This document shows positions 10,774-21,651 of a stretch of 64,000 nucleotides of DNA, one piece after another. A model generated the notes under the pieces. That model did not search any database and was not told the DNA's origin. It saw only the letters and a program-made list of their open reading frames with translations. The translations under genes and the position numbers were made by a program. The stretch's first letter is position 1, and every line of letters starts with the position of its first letter. This stretch comes from Lindgomyces ingoldianus (Eukaryota > Ascomycota > Dothideomycetes > Pleosporales > Lindgomycetaceae): positions 345,434 to 409,433 of the forward strand of contig NW_022985165.1 of assembly GCF_010093535.1 (NCBI RefSeq), written 5' to 3'.

Positions 10774-12466
10774 CTACCGCACAATCTCCACCTCAGCATC
10801 TTGATACGCGCTATCCCTAAACCCATCCCTCTCCCCATCCCCATCCCCACTCGCCGTACTCACATTACTACTCGAATCCTCCGACTCTTCAGTGGTATGG
10901 ATTTTCCTAGGTCCCTCTCGGGCATTAACGACTGTATCACGGACATCATCCAACGAGTCCATTTCCCTCTGCACCCGCCCCCTCCCAAAAAAATCCTCCG
11001 TCCGTAAACCCCGCAAATCATGCGGTTGCACGGCTTTCGTAGACCGGTGTAACGACCCATCTGCCTTCTTTCTCCGAATACATTCACGCACTGGGCCCAT
11101 GGCGGCGTCTCGACATGCTTCTTTGATGTCGGAACCAGACATTCCTGCGGAGACGCGGACTAAATAGTCGAGGTCGAAAGCCGCGTGGTCGATTTTGGTG
11201 CCCCGGAGGATGAGGCTGAAAATGTTGTGGCGTTGAGAGGCGTTGGGGAGGGCAACGGGAAATTTTTTGGGCATGCGGCGTAGGATTGCTTCGTCGATGT
11301 CTTGGATGCGGTTTGTGGCACCCAGGATGACAATACGTTGAGGGGTAGTGGTGCCAGGGCGTGTGGAAGAGGAGAGGCCATCCCAGTGCGTCATGAATCT
11401 GGTCGCGCGTTAGTTCGAATTGTGTAGGGAGGGTTTAAGGGATGCTTAGGGACGATTAGGGATGATTAGAGATGAGAAAGGCGGATCCGGGTTATACGCA
11501 CTCTGCTTTCACCATGCCGCTCGCTTCATGTTCTCCACTTCTCCTCTGCCCTAATACAGCGTCGATCTCGTCAATGAAGACAATACTCGGTTGCAGCTTC
11601 CTCGCTAAACTGAACACGGCGTTTACCAGCTTGTTGCTATCTCCATACCACTTCTCTGTCAGCGTTGATATATGGAGATTGATGAAGCAGGCGCCGGACT
11701 CGTGCGCCAGTGCTTTCGCCAGCATAGTTTTTCCGCAACCTGGAGGACCATAGAGAAGGACGCCTGATGGGGCGGACAGGAGGGATGAGGTTGAAGAATA
11801 GAGATGTGGGAGGGTGAGCGGGTATATTACGGATTCTTTGAGTTCTTCGATTATGGAATCAAGGCCGCCGATGTCTGTGGAAGATTAGCATTTCTCTCAT
11901 CCTCGCCAATTCCCCTCCAAGATCGCAGATCTGAATATCCATTAGAATACCCCATGACCCCTCACACCGCCAAGAAAGCACTAAAGAAAACGATCTCACA
12001 TACCCTCAAAACTGACGGGTATCTCTTCGGGCGCAACAACCTCCATAGCAATCGTCTGCTCATAACTCGTAAGTCTCAGATCCTCTATCTTCGCCCGACT
12101 ACCCCTCCTCCTCCTGCCATCTCGGTACCCACTCCCGTATTCGTCATCCTCGTCACCCTCAAGGGCTTTATTGGCTAATATTGCGTCGAGTTTGCGAGAG
12201 GCGGCAAGGGCTTTTTGTTGGGCTTCTTCTTTGGAGGCGGCGTCTGGGTCGAGACGCGTGAGCAGCGAGCGGATTAGAAAGTATGCGACAAGGGGCTGGG
12301 GGCTGTTAGTAGAGGTTATATTCAAAGGGTTGAGAAAGACGGTGTAGGAGATTGGCGGAGGCAAAAGTGCACGTGTGAGAAATGCAGGTGAAGGTGGACC
12401 TACAGCGGCAGCCGCCATGAGGATGTCGGGGAGGTACGATAATGTTGATTTCTTATTGCCGCTCAT
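10774..12466 (-). CDS. MSP1: Msp1/ATAD1 AAA-ATPase of the mitochondrial outer membrane
   Basis: Exons on the minus strand: 12404-12466, 12004-12295, 11502-11874 and 10774-11398, giving 1353 nt and 450 residues. A short N-terminal hydrophobic anchor ([21 protein letters not shown]) is formed across the first splice junction. The AAA module follows: Walker A GPPGCGKT near residue 161, a KWYGDSNK segment as in Msp1 (the class has a K-W-x-G pore loop), Walker B IVFIDEID near 216, and ILGATNR then RRMPKKF as sensor and arginine-finger region. Msp1 extracts mislocalised tail-anchored proteins and stuck import substrates from the outer membrane. The C-terminal ~90 residues are Ser/Asp-rich and look disordered, making it longer than the yeast protein (362 residues). 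The first intron is 108 nt, a multiple of three and without a stop codon. An ATG 15 nt further upstream (12481) is an alternative start. Confidence 0.93.
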
Positions 12467-12727
12467 TTTGGCGACTTGCAAACTCGAAGACTAGGGGAAC
12501 GGTGGGGGGGGACTCGTTATGGTGACGATAGCGGTGAATGATATTGTGTTGTTCATCCTTAAGTTTGGATCCTGGATGTCGTTGTTGCGGCTCAACGCCA
12601 CATGTGGCGCACGCATAGGCCTCGGCACGAGATGCTGCGAGAAAGACTCCGCATGCAAGTGCTTAGTGCTTGCTTGGACCTCCCCTCGATTGCTCCCGTC
12701 GCGGGCCTCCTTTTAGCTATAGCAAGA
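12467..12727. promoter_or_regulatory. Shared divergent promoter of MSP1 and TIM21
   Basis: Only 261 bp separate the two start codons. Both products act at mitochondria, so co-regulation is plausible but inferred. I could not pick out a convincing named operator. Confidence 0.6.
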
Positions 12728-13520
12728 ATGACGTCGATATATCGGCCTACCGAAGCAATCCGCCTTCTCAAACCTAGTCTTCGCCTTCCCTACGTCCGAC
12801 CGCGTCAGACAGTCTCCAAAGCAGCTGTCTTCTCCACCTCACACCCATCGCACGCAACACACAGCTCCACCTCCAATACCCCCAACTCCCAACCCCGCAA
12901 ACACATCACCGTTGCGAGCGACGATGGCCGCATACGCTGGGCCGACCTCAGTACCAGTGAAAAAGCCACGCGAACAACCCAGCAAAGCTTCAATTTGGCC
13001 ATTGTCGCTGTCGGCATCGCATTAACCGTACATCTCCCCTCCCCCTCCCCCTTCCCCCCCCCCTAACTCTACTAACGCATTACTTGATACACAGGGCGCA
13101 GTGACCTACCTCCTTTACACCGAAGTCTTCTCTTCGGACTCAAAAACCTCGCACTTCAACCGCGCAACCGACACCATCCGGCTCTCGCCCGCCTGTACGA
13201 AGCTCCTCGGCCCCGGACCGCAAATAAAATCCTATGGCGAACCCTCCTGGAGCCGGTGGGCGCGGAACCGAATTGTCGCGTCATCCATCGAGACAGACCG
13301 CTGGGGCACCGAGCACCTGCATATGAAGTTTTATGTGGAAGGGCCACTGAATCAGGGTGTGGTGCATGTGCATATGACGAAGAAACCGAGTCAGGATGAG
13401 TTTGTGTATAGGACCTTGGCGGTGGACGTGAAGGGGCACCAGAGGATTTATTTGGAGAATGCGGAGGAGGGGGCGGAGAAGAAGAGTGCACCTAAGATTT
13501 TTGGGGCGAGGTGGTGGTAG
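12728..13520 (+). CDS. TIM21: Tim21, mitochondrial inner-membrane translocase subunit
   Basis: Two exons, 12728-13027 and 13095-13520, 726 nt, 241 residues. The 67-nt intron falls in phase 0 inside the single transmembrane segment (SFNLAIVAVGIALT joined to GAVTYLLYTEVF). The N-terminus is basic and hydroxylated (MTSIYRPTEAIRLLKPSLRL), as expected for a matrix-targeting presequence. The C-terminal half is the Tim21 intermembrane-space domain (IKSYGEPSWSRWARNR, WGTEHLHMKFYVEGP, GVVHVHM). Tim21 links the TIM23 presequence translocase to the TOM complex and to the respiratory chain. The ATG at 12602 would add 42 residues ahead of the presequence and is less likely. Confidence 0.93.
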
Positions 13521-14008
13521 TGAGGAGAGGTGGCCGGTAATTGAATTGTGGTAAAGAGTATTGTTGATGGACCGTTGCGCGGTGCGAGATTCTCCTTGCT
13601 CATAGCGAGAGATCCAAGACCGAAATTTCTGTATACCACACGAAGAGCACCATAGAGGGACAGTTCTTTGCATGATGGATGAAGCCTAACATAGCAAATC
13701 TAATCTCGACTGAAACGAGTAAGGAAGGATTTTGCGGAGAAAAAGGAGGTATCTATATCATTCTCATCCTAAATGCTCTAAGATGCAAAACAGCCCGCTC
13801 AGAGGCAAATCAATGAATCGCGCTGAGCCAACTTTCTAATGAAGAATGAAGAATTAAAAAAAAAAAAAGAAAGGAAAATAATATGTATATATATTTTATG
13901 CAAACGCCCCAAATGCCAATCCCCTTAATCCCAACTCCAACTCCAATTCACAATCTCACTTTTCCAACTCACTCAAACTCCAAACTCTTTTGCCAATCTA
14001 AAACCAAT
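13521..14008. other. Convergent 3' gap between TIM21 and PRO1
   Basis: Terminator space. It contains an A-rich tract at about 13855-13880 in a block of low-complexity AT sequence. No gene is seen. Confidence 0.5.
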
Positions 14009-15703
14009 CTAATGCTCCCCACCAGCCGGTTCACTCGTAACACTAGTACTCCGCCCAAAACTCGGTGTGCTAGGTCTACTCCTCTCAAGCCCAAAAAAAG
14101 CCACGTTCTCCCTCAGCGCAACATACTCGCTATCCGCGTACCCTAAAGCATCGTGGATCTGTGTGCTGTGTAGGCCCTTGATACGGCGAATTTCGGCCGC
14201 CGAGTAGTTGATAACCGCGCGCCCGATTTCATAGGGGGCGGGGTTGTGGAGTTCGTATGGGGGAGGGTGCTGAGGTGTGAGAGCGGGAGAGTGGGAGTGT
14301 GAATGTGCGAGTGTGGCGTGGTTGTGCATGTGAGTGTGGGTGTGAACGTGGTTGTGGTGGTTGCTGTTGCTATGGATGTAGGAGTGGCGAGATGGTGTGG
14401 GAGGTGATGATGGCGGCTGAGAGTTAGAGTGTGATGGGGAGGATTGAGGGAGTCTTTTTACAACGACGATGCGTACGGCTTCTTGTTGCGCGAAATTTCC
14501 GTCGACGTCGACTACGCCTACGGGGAGAAGTCCGGCCTTGTCATGCAGAGCGCACCGTGCTCCTTCGTCGATGTAGATTGTTCCGTGCGGTGCGAGGCCG
14601 TGCAGGATCCAGAACCAGCGGTCTCGGATCGGGTGTGGAATAGGGAGGAAGCGGGTATGTCGTGGAGGGTCTTGGAGCAGGTCGATCTGGGGAGAAGGAG
14701 TTCTTGCGGGAGTATCGTGGGGCGTTGATGTCAATGGTGTAGCCAGGGCGTGATTCGCAGAGTGCAGATTGAGTGCTGCCATCTGTGCCAGAGATGCCCC
14801 CTCTTCCTGTAGATTGACAACACTGTTCCGACTCGATAGACGCGTAGTCTTCTGCGACTCCGCGTACTTGATGATGGCGGTAATGTTCCCCGGCTTCGAA
14901 GATTTCGTAATGACCGTCGTCACACCGGCGGAGGTCGCCAACCTTGCTGCTACAATCTTCGTCGACATGCCTCCAGTCCCTAGAGCCGAACCGGCACTCG
15001 ACACATCAGCTTCCAGCTCCGCAATATCTTCCACAACAGGAATAGGCTTCGCGTCCGGGTTCGTCCGCGGGTTCTTGTCATACAGGCAGTCGACGTCGGT
15101 CATAAGGAACAGATAATCCGCCTGCACCATTCCCGCCGTAATAGCAGACAGAGTATCATTGTCTCCAAACTTTATTTCCGTCACGGCCAATGTATCGTTC
15201 TCATTAACAATCGGAATAACCCCCATATTCAGAAGTTCAAAAAAAGTGTTCTGCGCATTCTGGTACTGGGTCCGATCCGCAATGTCGTTCCTCGTCAACA
15301 AGATCTGCGCAATTGGCTGTCGTACATGCCCGAACAGTTGATCCCACAGACTCATCAGCCGACACTGCCCAATCGCAGCTAAAGCCTGTATCTTAGGGAG
15401 GTGTTTCGGCCGTTTGTCGAGATCCATGCGACGCAGGCCAACGCCAATGGCGCCAGAGGAAACGAGAACAACGCGGTGTCCATCAGCGTGGAGTTTTACG
15501 GCTGTTTCGACGATGACAGATAAAATAGAGAGGAGAGGTTGGTGCGTTTTTTCATCCACGATTGAGCTGGTTCCTGGGGAGAAAGTGTTGGTTAGCTGAT
15601 CCTCCCCTGCAAGGTGGGGTGAATGTACAACTTAGGTTGGGTATTTACCGAGTTTTATGACGACGGTGAGCTGCCCTGGGTGTTTTTTCATTTGCAGTGC
15701 CAT
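14009..15703 (-). CDS. PRO1: Glutamate 5-kinase (first step of proline synthesis)
   Basis: Two exons on the minus strand, 15649-15703 and 14009-15573, joining to 1620 nt and 539 residues. The first exon gives [19 protein letters not shown] and the second continues [13 protein letters not shown], the amino-acid-kinase ATP-binding start. Later motifs: [15 protein letters not shown], the glutamate-binding VNENDTLAV and FGDNDTLSA, and [11 protein letters not shown]. The C-terminal PUA domain is present ([42 protein letters not shown]). The enzyme phosphorylates L-glutamate to glutamyl-5-phosphate in the cytosol and is normally proline-inhibited. It is about 110 residues longer than the yeast enzyme because of two low-complexity insertions: a Ser/Thr/Pro-rich linker before the PUA domain and a His-rich segment of about 40 residues (roughly residues 410-450) inside it. 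Confidence 0.95.
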
Positions 15704-16350
15704 AATAGCTAGGTATTCGCAATCTAGAAAGAGTACAAATGGGGAGGAATTGAGGAGGGAGGGCTGAGGAAATTCTTTGTCAAGCTCGGATGATGATGAC
15801 TCTATTTCTACCTCGCAACTTTTTTGACCGGGGTTGCACAGGCTCTCGGACACATTCCTTAGGTATTTTCACCGCCTTTATTAGGTCAGCAACTTGGAAC
15901 CTGCTGCAAGTAACCGTAACTTCCGGTGGCCACGACTGCTGAAAGTCTCCTTTGCAAGACTGAGATTATTTAGGAAGAAACACACCCCCATTTTTTGCTG
16001 GCTTCTCTTTTCTTTATCCCTAAGAAGTTCCAAGAGCGGTCTCTGCGTTACAGCTATATAATTTGGAGCCTGAGTTACCTTCCAATATTGTATCTTCTGT
16101 TCATCGCTGATCAAACTGCTTCTGCTGTGCGCAACTTGTTGCTTGAAAACGGTTTGATGCTATTACTTATTGACTATATGAAGTGGACTCGTTGTTCAGT
16201 AGTAATGGCAAAAAAGATACTGAAGAGATCACCCGGCAGAATGTGGACAATTAGTCAAAGGCGAATTGCTGTGTCTCCCTGACCTAGGGAATATATTATC
16301 CAGTTTAGCTGCCTAAATACGATTATGAATCTGCTCGGTAAAGGTGAATA

Positions 16351-16420
16351 GTGAAGAAAGAATAGTGAAGAAAGAATAGTGAAGAAAGAATAGTGAAGAA
16401 AGAATAGTGAAGAAAGAGGA
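16351..16420 (+). repeat. 14-bp tandem repeat, five copies
   Basis: The unit GTGAAGAAAGAATA is repeated head to tail at 16351, 16365, 16379, 16393 and 16407. The first four copies are exact and the last differs in its final bases. It is purine-rich on the plus strand. It is a simple minisatellite, not a CRISPR, since there are no spacers. Confidence 0.97.
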
Positions 16421-16661
16421 GTAGAAGGAAATAGAGTTAGTTGTAGCAAACCACGGCCCTCGTGAGAGCGAACATTAGAATGGTCTAGTGTTAGAGTTGA
16501 TGACAGTTTTCGGAATCAGGAGACATAAGATGCCTGACTCGGGCTATCCCCCACTTTCATCAGACTGTTGATCTCACTCCCAAGGGTGTCTGGGTTGTGG
16601 TGGCTATCTAAGTAGTAGCATTACTTTTGGTTTTAGCGAGTGATACAAAAGAACAGGTGAC

Positions 16662-17204
16662 ATGGAAGCCATAGTAAAAGTTATCCAATATCGCTTAGAT
16701 ACATTGAAGGCGCTAGAGATACTCTGCGAACACGAGCTCAAGTTCCTAAGGCTCAATGACTTCCTCACACACCATCCAGAATACGCAAGTCTCAGCAAAC
16801 GCAATACAAAGCTCGTGAAATATGTGATGAACCGAGCCAACAGATTGCCCAAAGGGTAGTGCATACAGAATCACATCCTAGAGCTTGATAATGCGATCGA
16901 GGTTAATAGAAATACGTCTAGGACAGCCCGGAAGGGTGACCCTCAACAAGCGGTCACTCTTGAAAGATTTGCAGCCTTATACAGAGATCACTATACCAAC
17001 ACGGGCCAGAAAACCAGGCTAGGGAAAGTATCTCAGTTTGTCAAACAAGAGACAAACATGACAACACAAGAGAGGACCCGACCTGAATTCTCCCAATGTG
17101 CAATCTCGCTCGCGTCAATATTAAGATATTTAATAGAACAAGACGGCCCTATTGAACCAGGCTATCGATTGCAGTCAATAGGCATTGGGGATAGTATTAA
17201 ATGA
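16662..17204 (+). pseudogene. Reading frame broken by one in-frame TAG (unknown protein)
   Basis: From the ATG at 16662 the frame stays open to the TGA at 17202-17204 (180 codons) except for a single TAG at 16857-16859 (codon 66). Both halves look protein-like and helical: YRLDTLKALEILCEHELKFL before the stop, and ERFAALYRDHYTNTGQKTRL and CAISLASILRYLIEQDG after it. No GT-AG pair of normal intron length removes the stop neatly. It may be a recently inactivated gene, a stop-codon readthrough case or a sequencing error. I do not recognise the family. Confidence 0.4.
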
Positions 17205-18211
17205 TCATGATCGCGTGATGGAACCTGTAATATACCTTGGACTCATGTTTCAATAACGGTTTAAGAAAACGCAGACCAACGAGGTCCTTTAGAACCGTGG
17301 TGTCCGGCCCATTCTACAAAAGCTGAGGCATTTGTCTTCCCGGAAAAATTCGAATCCATTGCCTCGAGTTTCGTGGGTTGATAGCGGGGCTACATCTCTT
17401 CTACCCCTCCATCTGCAAGCAAAACACGATTCAGGATCAGTCGAGAATACACTCTTACCACATGATTTCATCCGAAGTACCAAGCTTGAAGCACCTGCTT
17501 TCCTCAGATGTAAACCGCACTTTGCCATCCAAGACCGTGCAGCAGAAATTCTTGTTGTTTCAATGCCGGCAAGTCCTTGGCACCCCCCCTCTTCGGGTAG
17601 CAGGAGAAGTCGAAGCTTTATAACCCATACAACATCATCGGGACCGACTATATGCCTTGGCCGGCCCACCAAGAGAAGAGTCTTTCATGCCCTCAATTCG
17701 TGCACCGTAGCTCATTTTGCTTGTTATAGTGACATGAACCTAGTAGATCCCACACAAAACTCACTGATAAGTGGAAGGGAGGCTGAAGAGAGGTCTTCCG
17801 CCAAAGGCATCTTGAAATGTTTCTTCACAATTAGGTCCACCTCCATCTACATATCATTTGAAGCGCTAGAAGCCTGGGATTTCAGTGAAGATGTTGGAAA
17901 CCAGAGCGCGGGTAGACAGCGATAGGTGTTTGGTTAATTTCCTCCAGGATCGAAGAAATCGGCTGAAGAGGGTAAATATCAGAGAAAGCGATGTATGAAC
18001 TTATCAGAACACCATCATTCAGACGAGAACTTCTGCTTAGCATTGACATACTGTTGCTTACAAGGGTATAGGAGATATCCAGCCTGAAAAACTAAAATAG
18101 TATTGAATTAGTTACCTTATACGAGATAAGAAGGAGACATTCTATGATACGCGAGTATATATTTATGTAAGCCCTGATGGTGGTGCAGCGAAAGAATGTA
18201 TGGAGCCGCTA

Positions 18212-18223
18212 GGGGGGGGGGGG
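18212..18223 (+). repeat. G12 homopolymer
   Basis: Twelve consecutive G residues on the plus strand in non-coding DNA. Such a run is prone to slippage and to assembly error. No function is inferred. Confidence 0.9.
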
Positions 18224-18639
18224 CAACCATGGTATTTCGAGAGGTACAGGCACTAGGAGATAGTGGCTTGGCCTAGTTACTATTTACTTCTAAAATGAAT
18301 GTTGAGTCGGCCATCATACCTACAGTCATATGCGTATACGAGTACGCTTCATGTCTCGGATATCACCGTCAAAGATCCCACACTCGTAGTCCCAACAGAT
18401 GTTATGAATACACGGCAGAATATTCGGCCAAGCCGCTAGGGTGGACTTGACCTCGATCTCAAAGTGTTGCTCACCGCCTTAAAGGTTCACCAATCAGGAT
18501 CTCAGATCGATATCCACAAAACAGTCCAGCCGCGGTCGAGAGGTCGAGGAAATCTCCAAACGCGTCTTGCGACCACAATATCCCCACAATCAATCCCAGC
18601 TCGACGCCCTTCGTAGTCTTTCATCCTCGCATATCCACA

Positions 18640-19552
18640 ATGTCTTCTCCCGAGGCTCGACCCGGTGGCGAGCCGGTCACAGAAAAGAAGAAGCCCGCAG
18701 GACCGCCAGCCCAGAAACTTGATTCTGTATACTACACTTGGAGCAACATGTTTTCGATCCTTGCCGGACGGATGACGCAAGCGCGGGACGTAGAGCTAGA
18801 GCGGAAATACTTCGAAGAGCAAGACGAGATAAAAGCGGAATCTCTATGTCGGCGTTGCGAAAAACAGCGAGATTTCCTCCTCCAATATAGTACTTCTCTC
18901 CAACCATTTTTCCTCCATCCTCTCTCTCCCCCCTTACCCTACATGTATCTATCTAACCCCTACCAGGCCCGATAGTAAAATTCATGAAAGACGAAGTCTC
19001 TAAGCTCGGTGGCGACCTCAATTCCAAAAACATCCAATGCCGCATCTGCACAGCGTCACAATCCGGCGGCTTCCACATCGACCACGGCATCATGCTGTGC
19101 GCCAACAATTTCAGAAATCGGGGGCATCAGGAAGATACGATGGCGCATGAGATGGTGCATGCGTGGGATCATTTGAAGTGGAAGGTGGATGAGGGGAATT
19201 TGAGACATCAGGCCTGTTTAGAGGTATGTTAGAATGAAATCCAGGGCCCTCTCCCCGGTCTAGTTGTGAGGGTGGATGGAAGGGTTGGTGGAAGATATGG
19301 ATGCAGATGGCTAACTGTGCGCAGATCCGCGCATCGACATTAAGCGGAGAATGTCGTTTCACGCGCGAGTTCTTCACTCGAGACCAGTGGCGAATAACAG
19401 AGCAACTTCAACGTTGTGTCAGGCGGCGAGCAACGATATCCATGCTGGCAAGACCGGGGATCAAGGACGATGTGCATGCTGCCAAGGTCGTGAATGAGGT
19501 CTGGGAGAGCTGTTTCAATGATACAAGACCGTTCGATGAGATATATCGGTAA
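18640..19552 (+). CDS. ATP23: Atp23 metalloprotease and F1Fo-ATPase assembly factor
   Basis: Three exons, 18640-18889, 18967-19223 and 19325-19552, giving 735 nt and 244 residues. The zinc-protease signature HEMVHAWD (HExxH) lies near residue 144 in a conserved block ([20 protein letters not shown]). Paired cysteines occur in [12 protein letters not shown] and in [19 protein letters not shown]. Further conserved blocks are [20 protein letters not shown], joined across the second intron, and [10 protein letters not shown]. Atp23 resides in the intermembrane space, processes the Atp6 precursor and helps assemble the ATP-synthase ring. It has no classical presequence, consistent with oxidative (Mia40-type) import of this family. 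Confidence 0.95.
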
Positions 19553-19978
19553 AATTGGTGGCCGTGCGCGAGATTTGCGTTCATGCAGCATGGTGCTAAG
19601 GTTGTCGATACCTGAAACGAGATGGAAAGCTTCGGATGGTTAGATGGGAAAAGGAAATGCATGCATAGCGATGGCGTCAGTAGAGTATATTGTTGATCCA
19701 ATATTCGCTCCTCCTCCTTCACAACACGCAGAGCTAAGCGGATGGTATTCATTATCCGCACGACCTACCCAACCATCTTTATGCCGAAAGCGTAGAACAG
19801 TAACAACAAAAAGCCTGTAGCCGGCGAACTCCAAGTCAGCTTATTGCAACATCCAACCCACCCTTTCCAGCCAATAGAACGCCTTTTTGCTCCTGCTAGA
19901 TCCCTTCTTTCACATCGAACATGCAGACAGGTACTAAACGCCGCGACATCAGGACCCTACTCAAGAAAAATGTCTGTT
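19553..19978. other. Convergent 3' gap between ATP23 and IPL1
   Basis: About 430 bp of terminator space. Short frames here are not protein-like and are not called. Confidence 0.5.
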
Positions 19979-21285
19979 TCAGCTGTCCCTCTCAGAACTG
20001 CTGTGGGGTTCTCCGCCCGAAGCGCGGTTATATGCTCGTTCGCCTTTCTGGCAGTGCTTTACGATCCAGGGGTGTTTCTCTATGTCTTCTAGGGTGATAC
20101 GCTTCTCGGGGTCTAGGACAAGTAACTAATCAACGTGAGTAAAATCGCTTGAGACTTGTAGGCGGAAGAACTCACCCTCTTGATCAGATCCTTAGCCTCA
20201 GCGCTCACAAATTTCGGCACCGTGTATTCTCCCCTTGTAATCTTCCTATACGTTATGACCTGCGTATCCTCGAACGGCGCCTCACCAACCAAGAACTCAT
20301 ACATCAACACGCCCAAACTCCACAAGTCGACTTTCTCAGAGTAGAAGTTCTTGCCGCCGCCACTTAGCATCTCTGGCGGGAGGTAGTCGAGTGTTCCACA
20401 CATGGTGTTGCGCCTATTGTTTGGCGCGTGGACCGACCAGCCGAAATCTGAGATCTTGATTTCGCCGTGGATGCCGACGAGGATGTTCTCCGGCTTGATG
20501 TCTCTGTGCATCACGTGTTTCTTGTGCAAATACTTCAGCGCGGCAGCCATCTGGGCGATGTATTGCGCCGCCTTCCATTCCGGAAATCGCTGCTCCCGTC
20601 TCAAATGCTTGTACAGTTCCCCCTTCGCCGCGAACTCCAGGATCAGGAAGATGCGCTTCGCATCGTGGAAATAGCCGAACAGGCGCAGAACGTTGGGGTG
20701 GGCGAGATGAGACTGGATTTCGATTTCTCGACGCACTTGCTTTTCAACACCGCCTTGCTGGAGCTCGCTCTTGTGCAGGACCTTGAGGGCACAGACGAAA
20801 CCTGTGGAGCGCTCTTTGGCGAGATAAACTCGTCCGAATTTACCCTTGCCGAGAGGCTTGCCGATTTCAAACATGCCTAGGTGCCATTGTTTGGGACCTG
20901 AAGGCTGGGCGTAGATGGCAGATTCGGTGAGTGTTCGTCGGTGAGAGGGATTCTCATCTGAAGAACAATGCTGAGCGGCCTGGGATGGAAGCGTGACCTT
21001 GGTAATGTTTGCACTGACGATCTTGCTAGAGTTGACAGTAGCAAGCTTCTGTAGCGGCAGTTTCATGCGGTTTGCGGCCGAGTTTGACGACGCAAGTCCG
21101 GAGATAGATACTGCAGTGGAAAGGGAGGTCTTGGGCAGCGTTAGATGGGCGTTGACTGAAAGAAGGGCAAGAGGGGGATCTCGTACTTTCGATTTATGAT
21201 AGGTAGTAGTGGTGACAAGCTGGTCGTCGTTTTCGTCTGTGACGGTAATCCGCTCAAAGGCGGCTTCGAGGTTTGAGACATCCAT
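19979..21285 (-). CDS. IPL1: Aurora kinase (chromosomal passenger complex kinase)
   Basis: Two exons on the minus strand, 20176-21285 and 19979-20125, 1257 nt, 418 residues. The kinase domain is complete: glycine loop [19 protein letters not shown] lysine in [10 protein letters not shown] (near residue 165), catalytic HRDIKPEN (near 259), DFGWSVHAP, activation loop [15 protein letters not shown]. The second exon supplies the lobe end, [20 protein letters not shown]. The N-terminal ~140 residues are low-complexity, as usual. Fungi have one Aurora kinase, which corrects kinetochore-microtubule attachment. The ATG at 21285 was chosen because upstream codons in the same frame encode a hydrophobic run ([14 protein letters not shown]) foreign to the family. 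It is transcribed divergently from TIP41. Confidence 0.95.
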
Positions 21286-21651
21286 GTTGGGATTGTAGAG
21301 GTGAAGATGCCGGAGAAAAAAGAGGGAAGCAAAGCAGAAGAGAAGCAAAGAACAATTAAATGCTGCAATTGACTACAGACTCTGCTCAGCACCTGATCCG
21401 GCTTGAATGGTTAAGGTTGGTGAGATGTTCAGCGGAGCGGGATGGGAGTTGGGGTCGCCCTGGCTATACACAAATGGCGTTGCCGGGGCAATTCACGAAT
21501 CACAGCCACCCGAGGATGATCCGTACGCCCCCATGCCATCCATTGATCCCCGCCGCCATCGCAGCATATAACCCCAACTTTTTCGCAGGGTGCACGAACT
21601 GTTAGACCACGTACGCCTCCTCCCATTTACGCGTCAGCAAGGATCATCGCA
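21286..21651. promoter_or_regulatory. Shared divergent promoter of IPL1 and TIP41
   Basis: 366 bp between the two start codons must serve both genes unless transcription starts lie within the genes. No named operator is recognised. Confidence 0.55.

Larger units (their letters stand above)
15704..18639. other. Gene-poor region between PRO1 and ATP23
   Basis: Apart from the interrupted frame, the 14-bp tandem repeat and the G-run listed separately, I see no supportable gene. The longest open frame (17332-17925, 197 codons from ATG) has a composition unlike the neighbouring genes, is overlapped by open frames in other phases, and resembles no family I know. Promoter sequence for PRO1 (after 15703) and ATP23 (before 18640) must lie here. 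Confidence 0.45.

Noticed and set aside
16351..16420. Possible CRISPR-like array
   Set aside because: Direct repeats are contiguous with no spacers, and the DNA is eukaryotic. It is a minisatellite.
17332..17925. 197-codon plus-strand frame upstream of ATP23
   Set aside because: Overlapped by open frames in other phases and on the other strand, with no recognisable family. Not enough evidence for a gene.
19844..20092. 82-codon plus-strand frame between ATP23 and IPL1
   Set aside because: It lies antisense to the last exon of IPL1 and its terminator and has no family resemblance.
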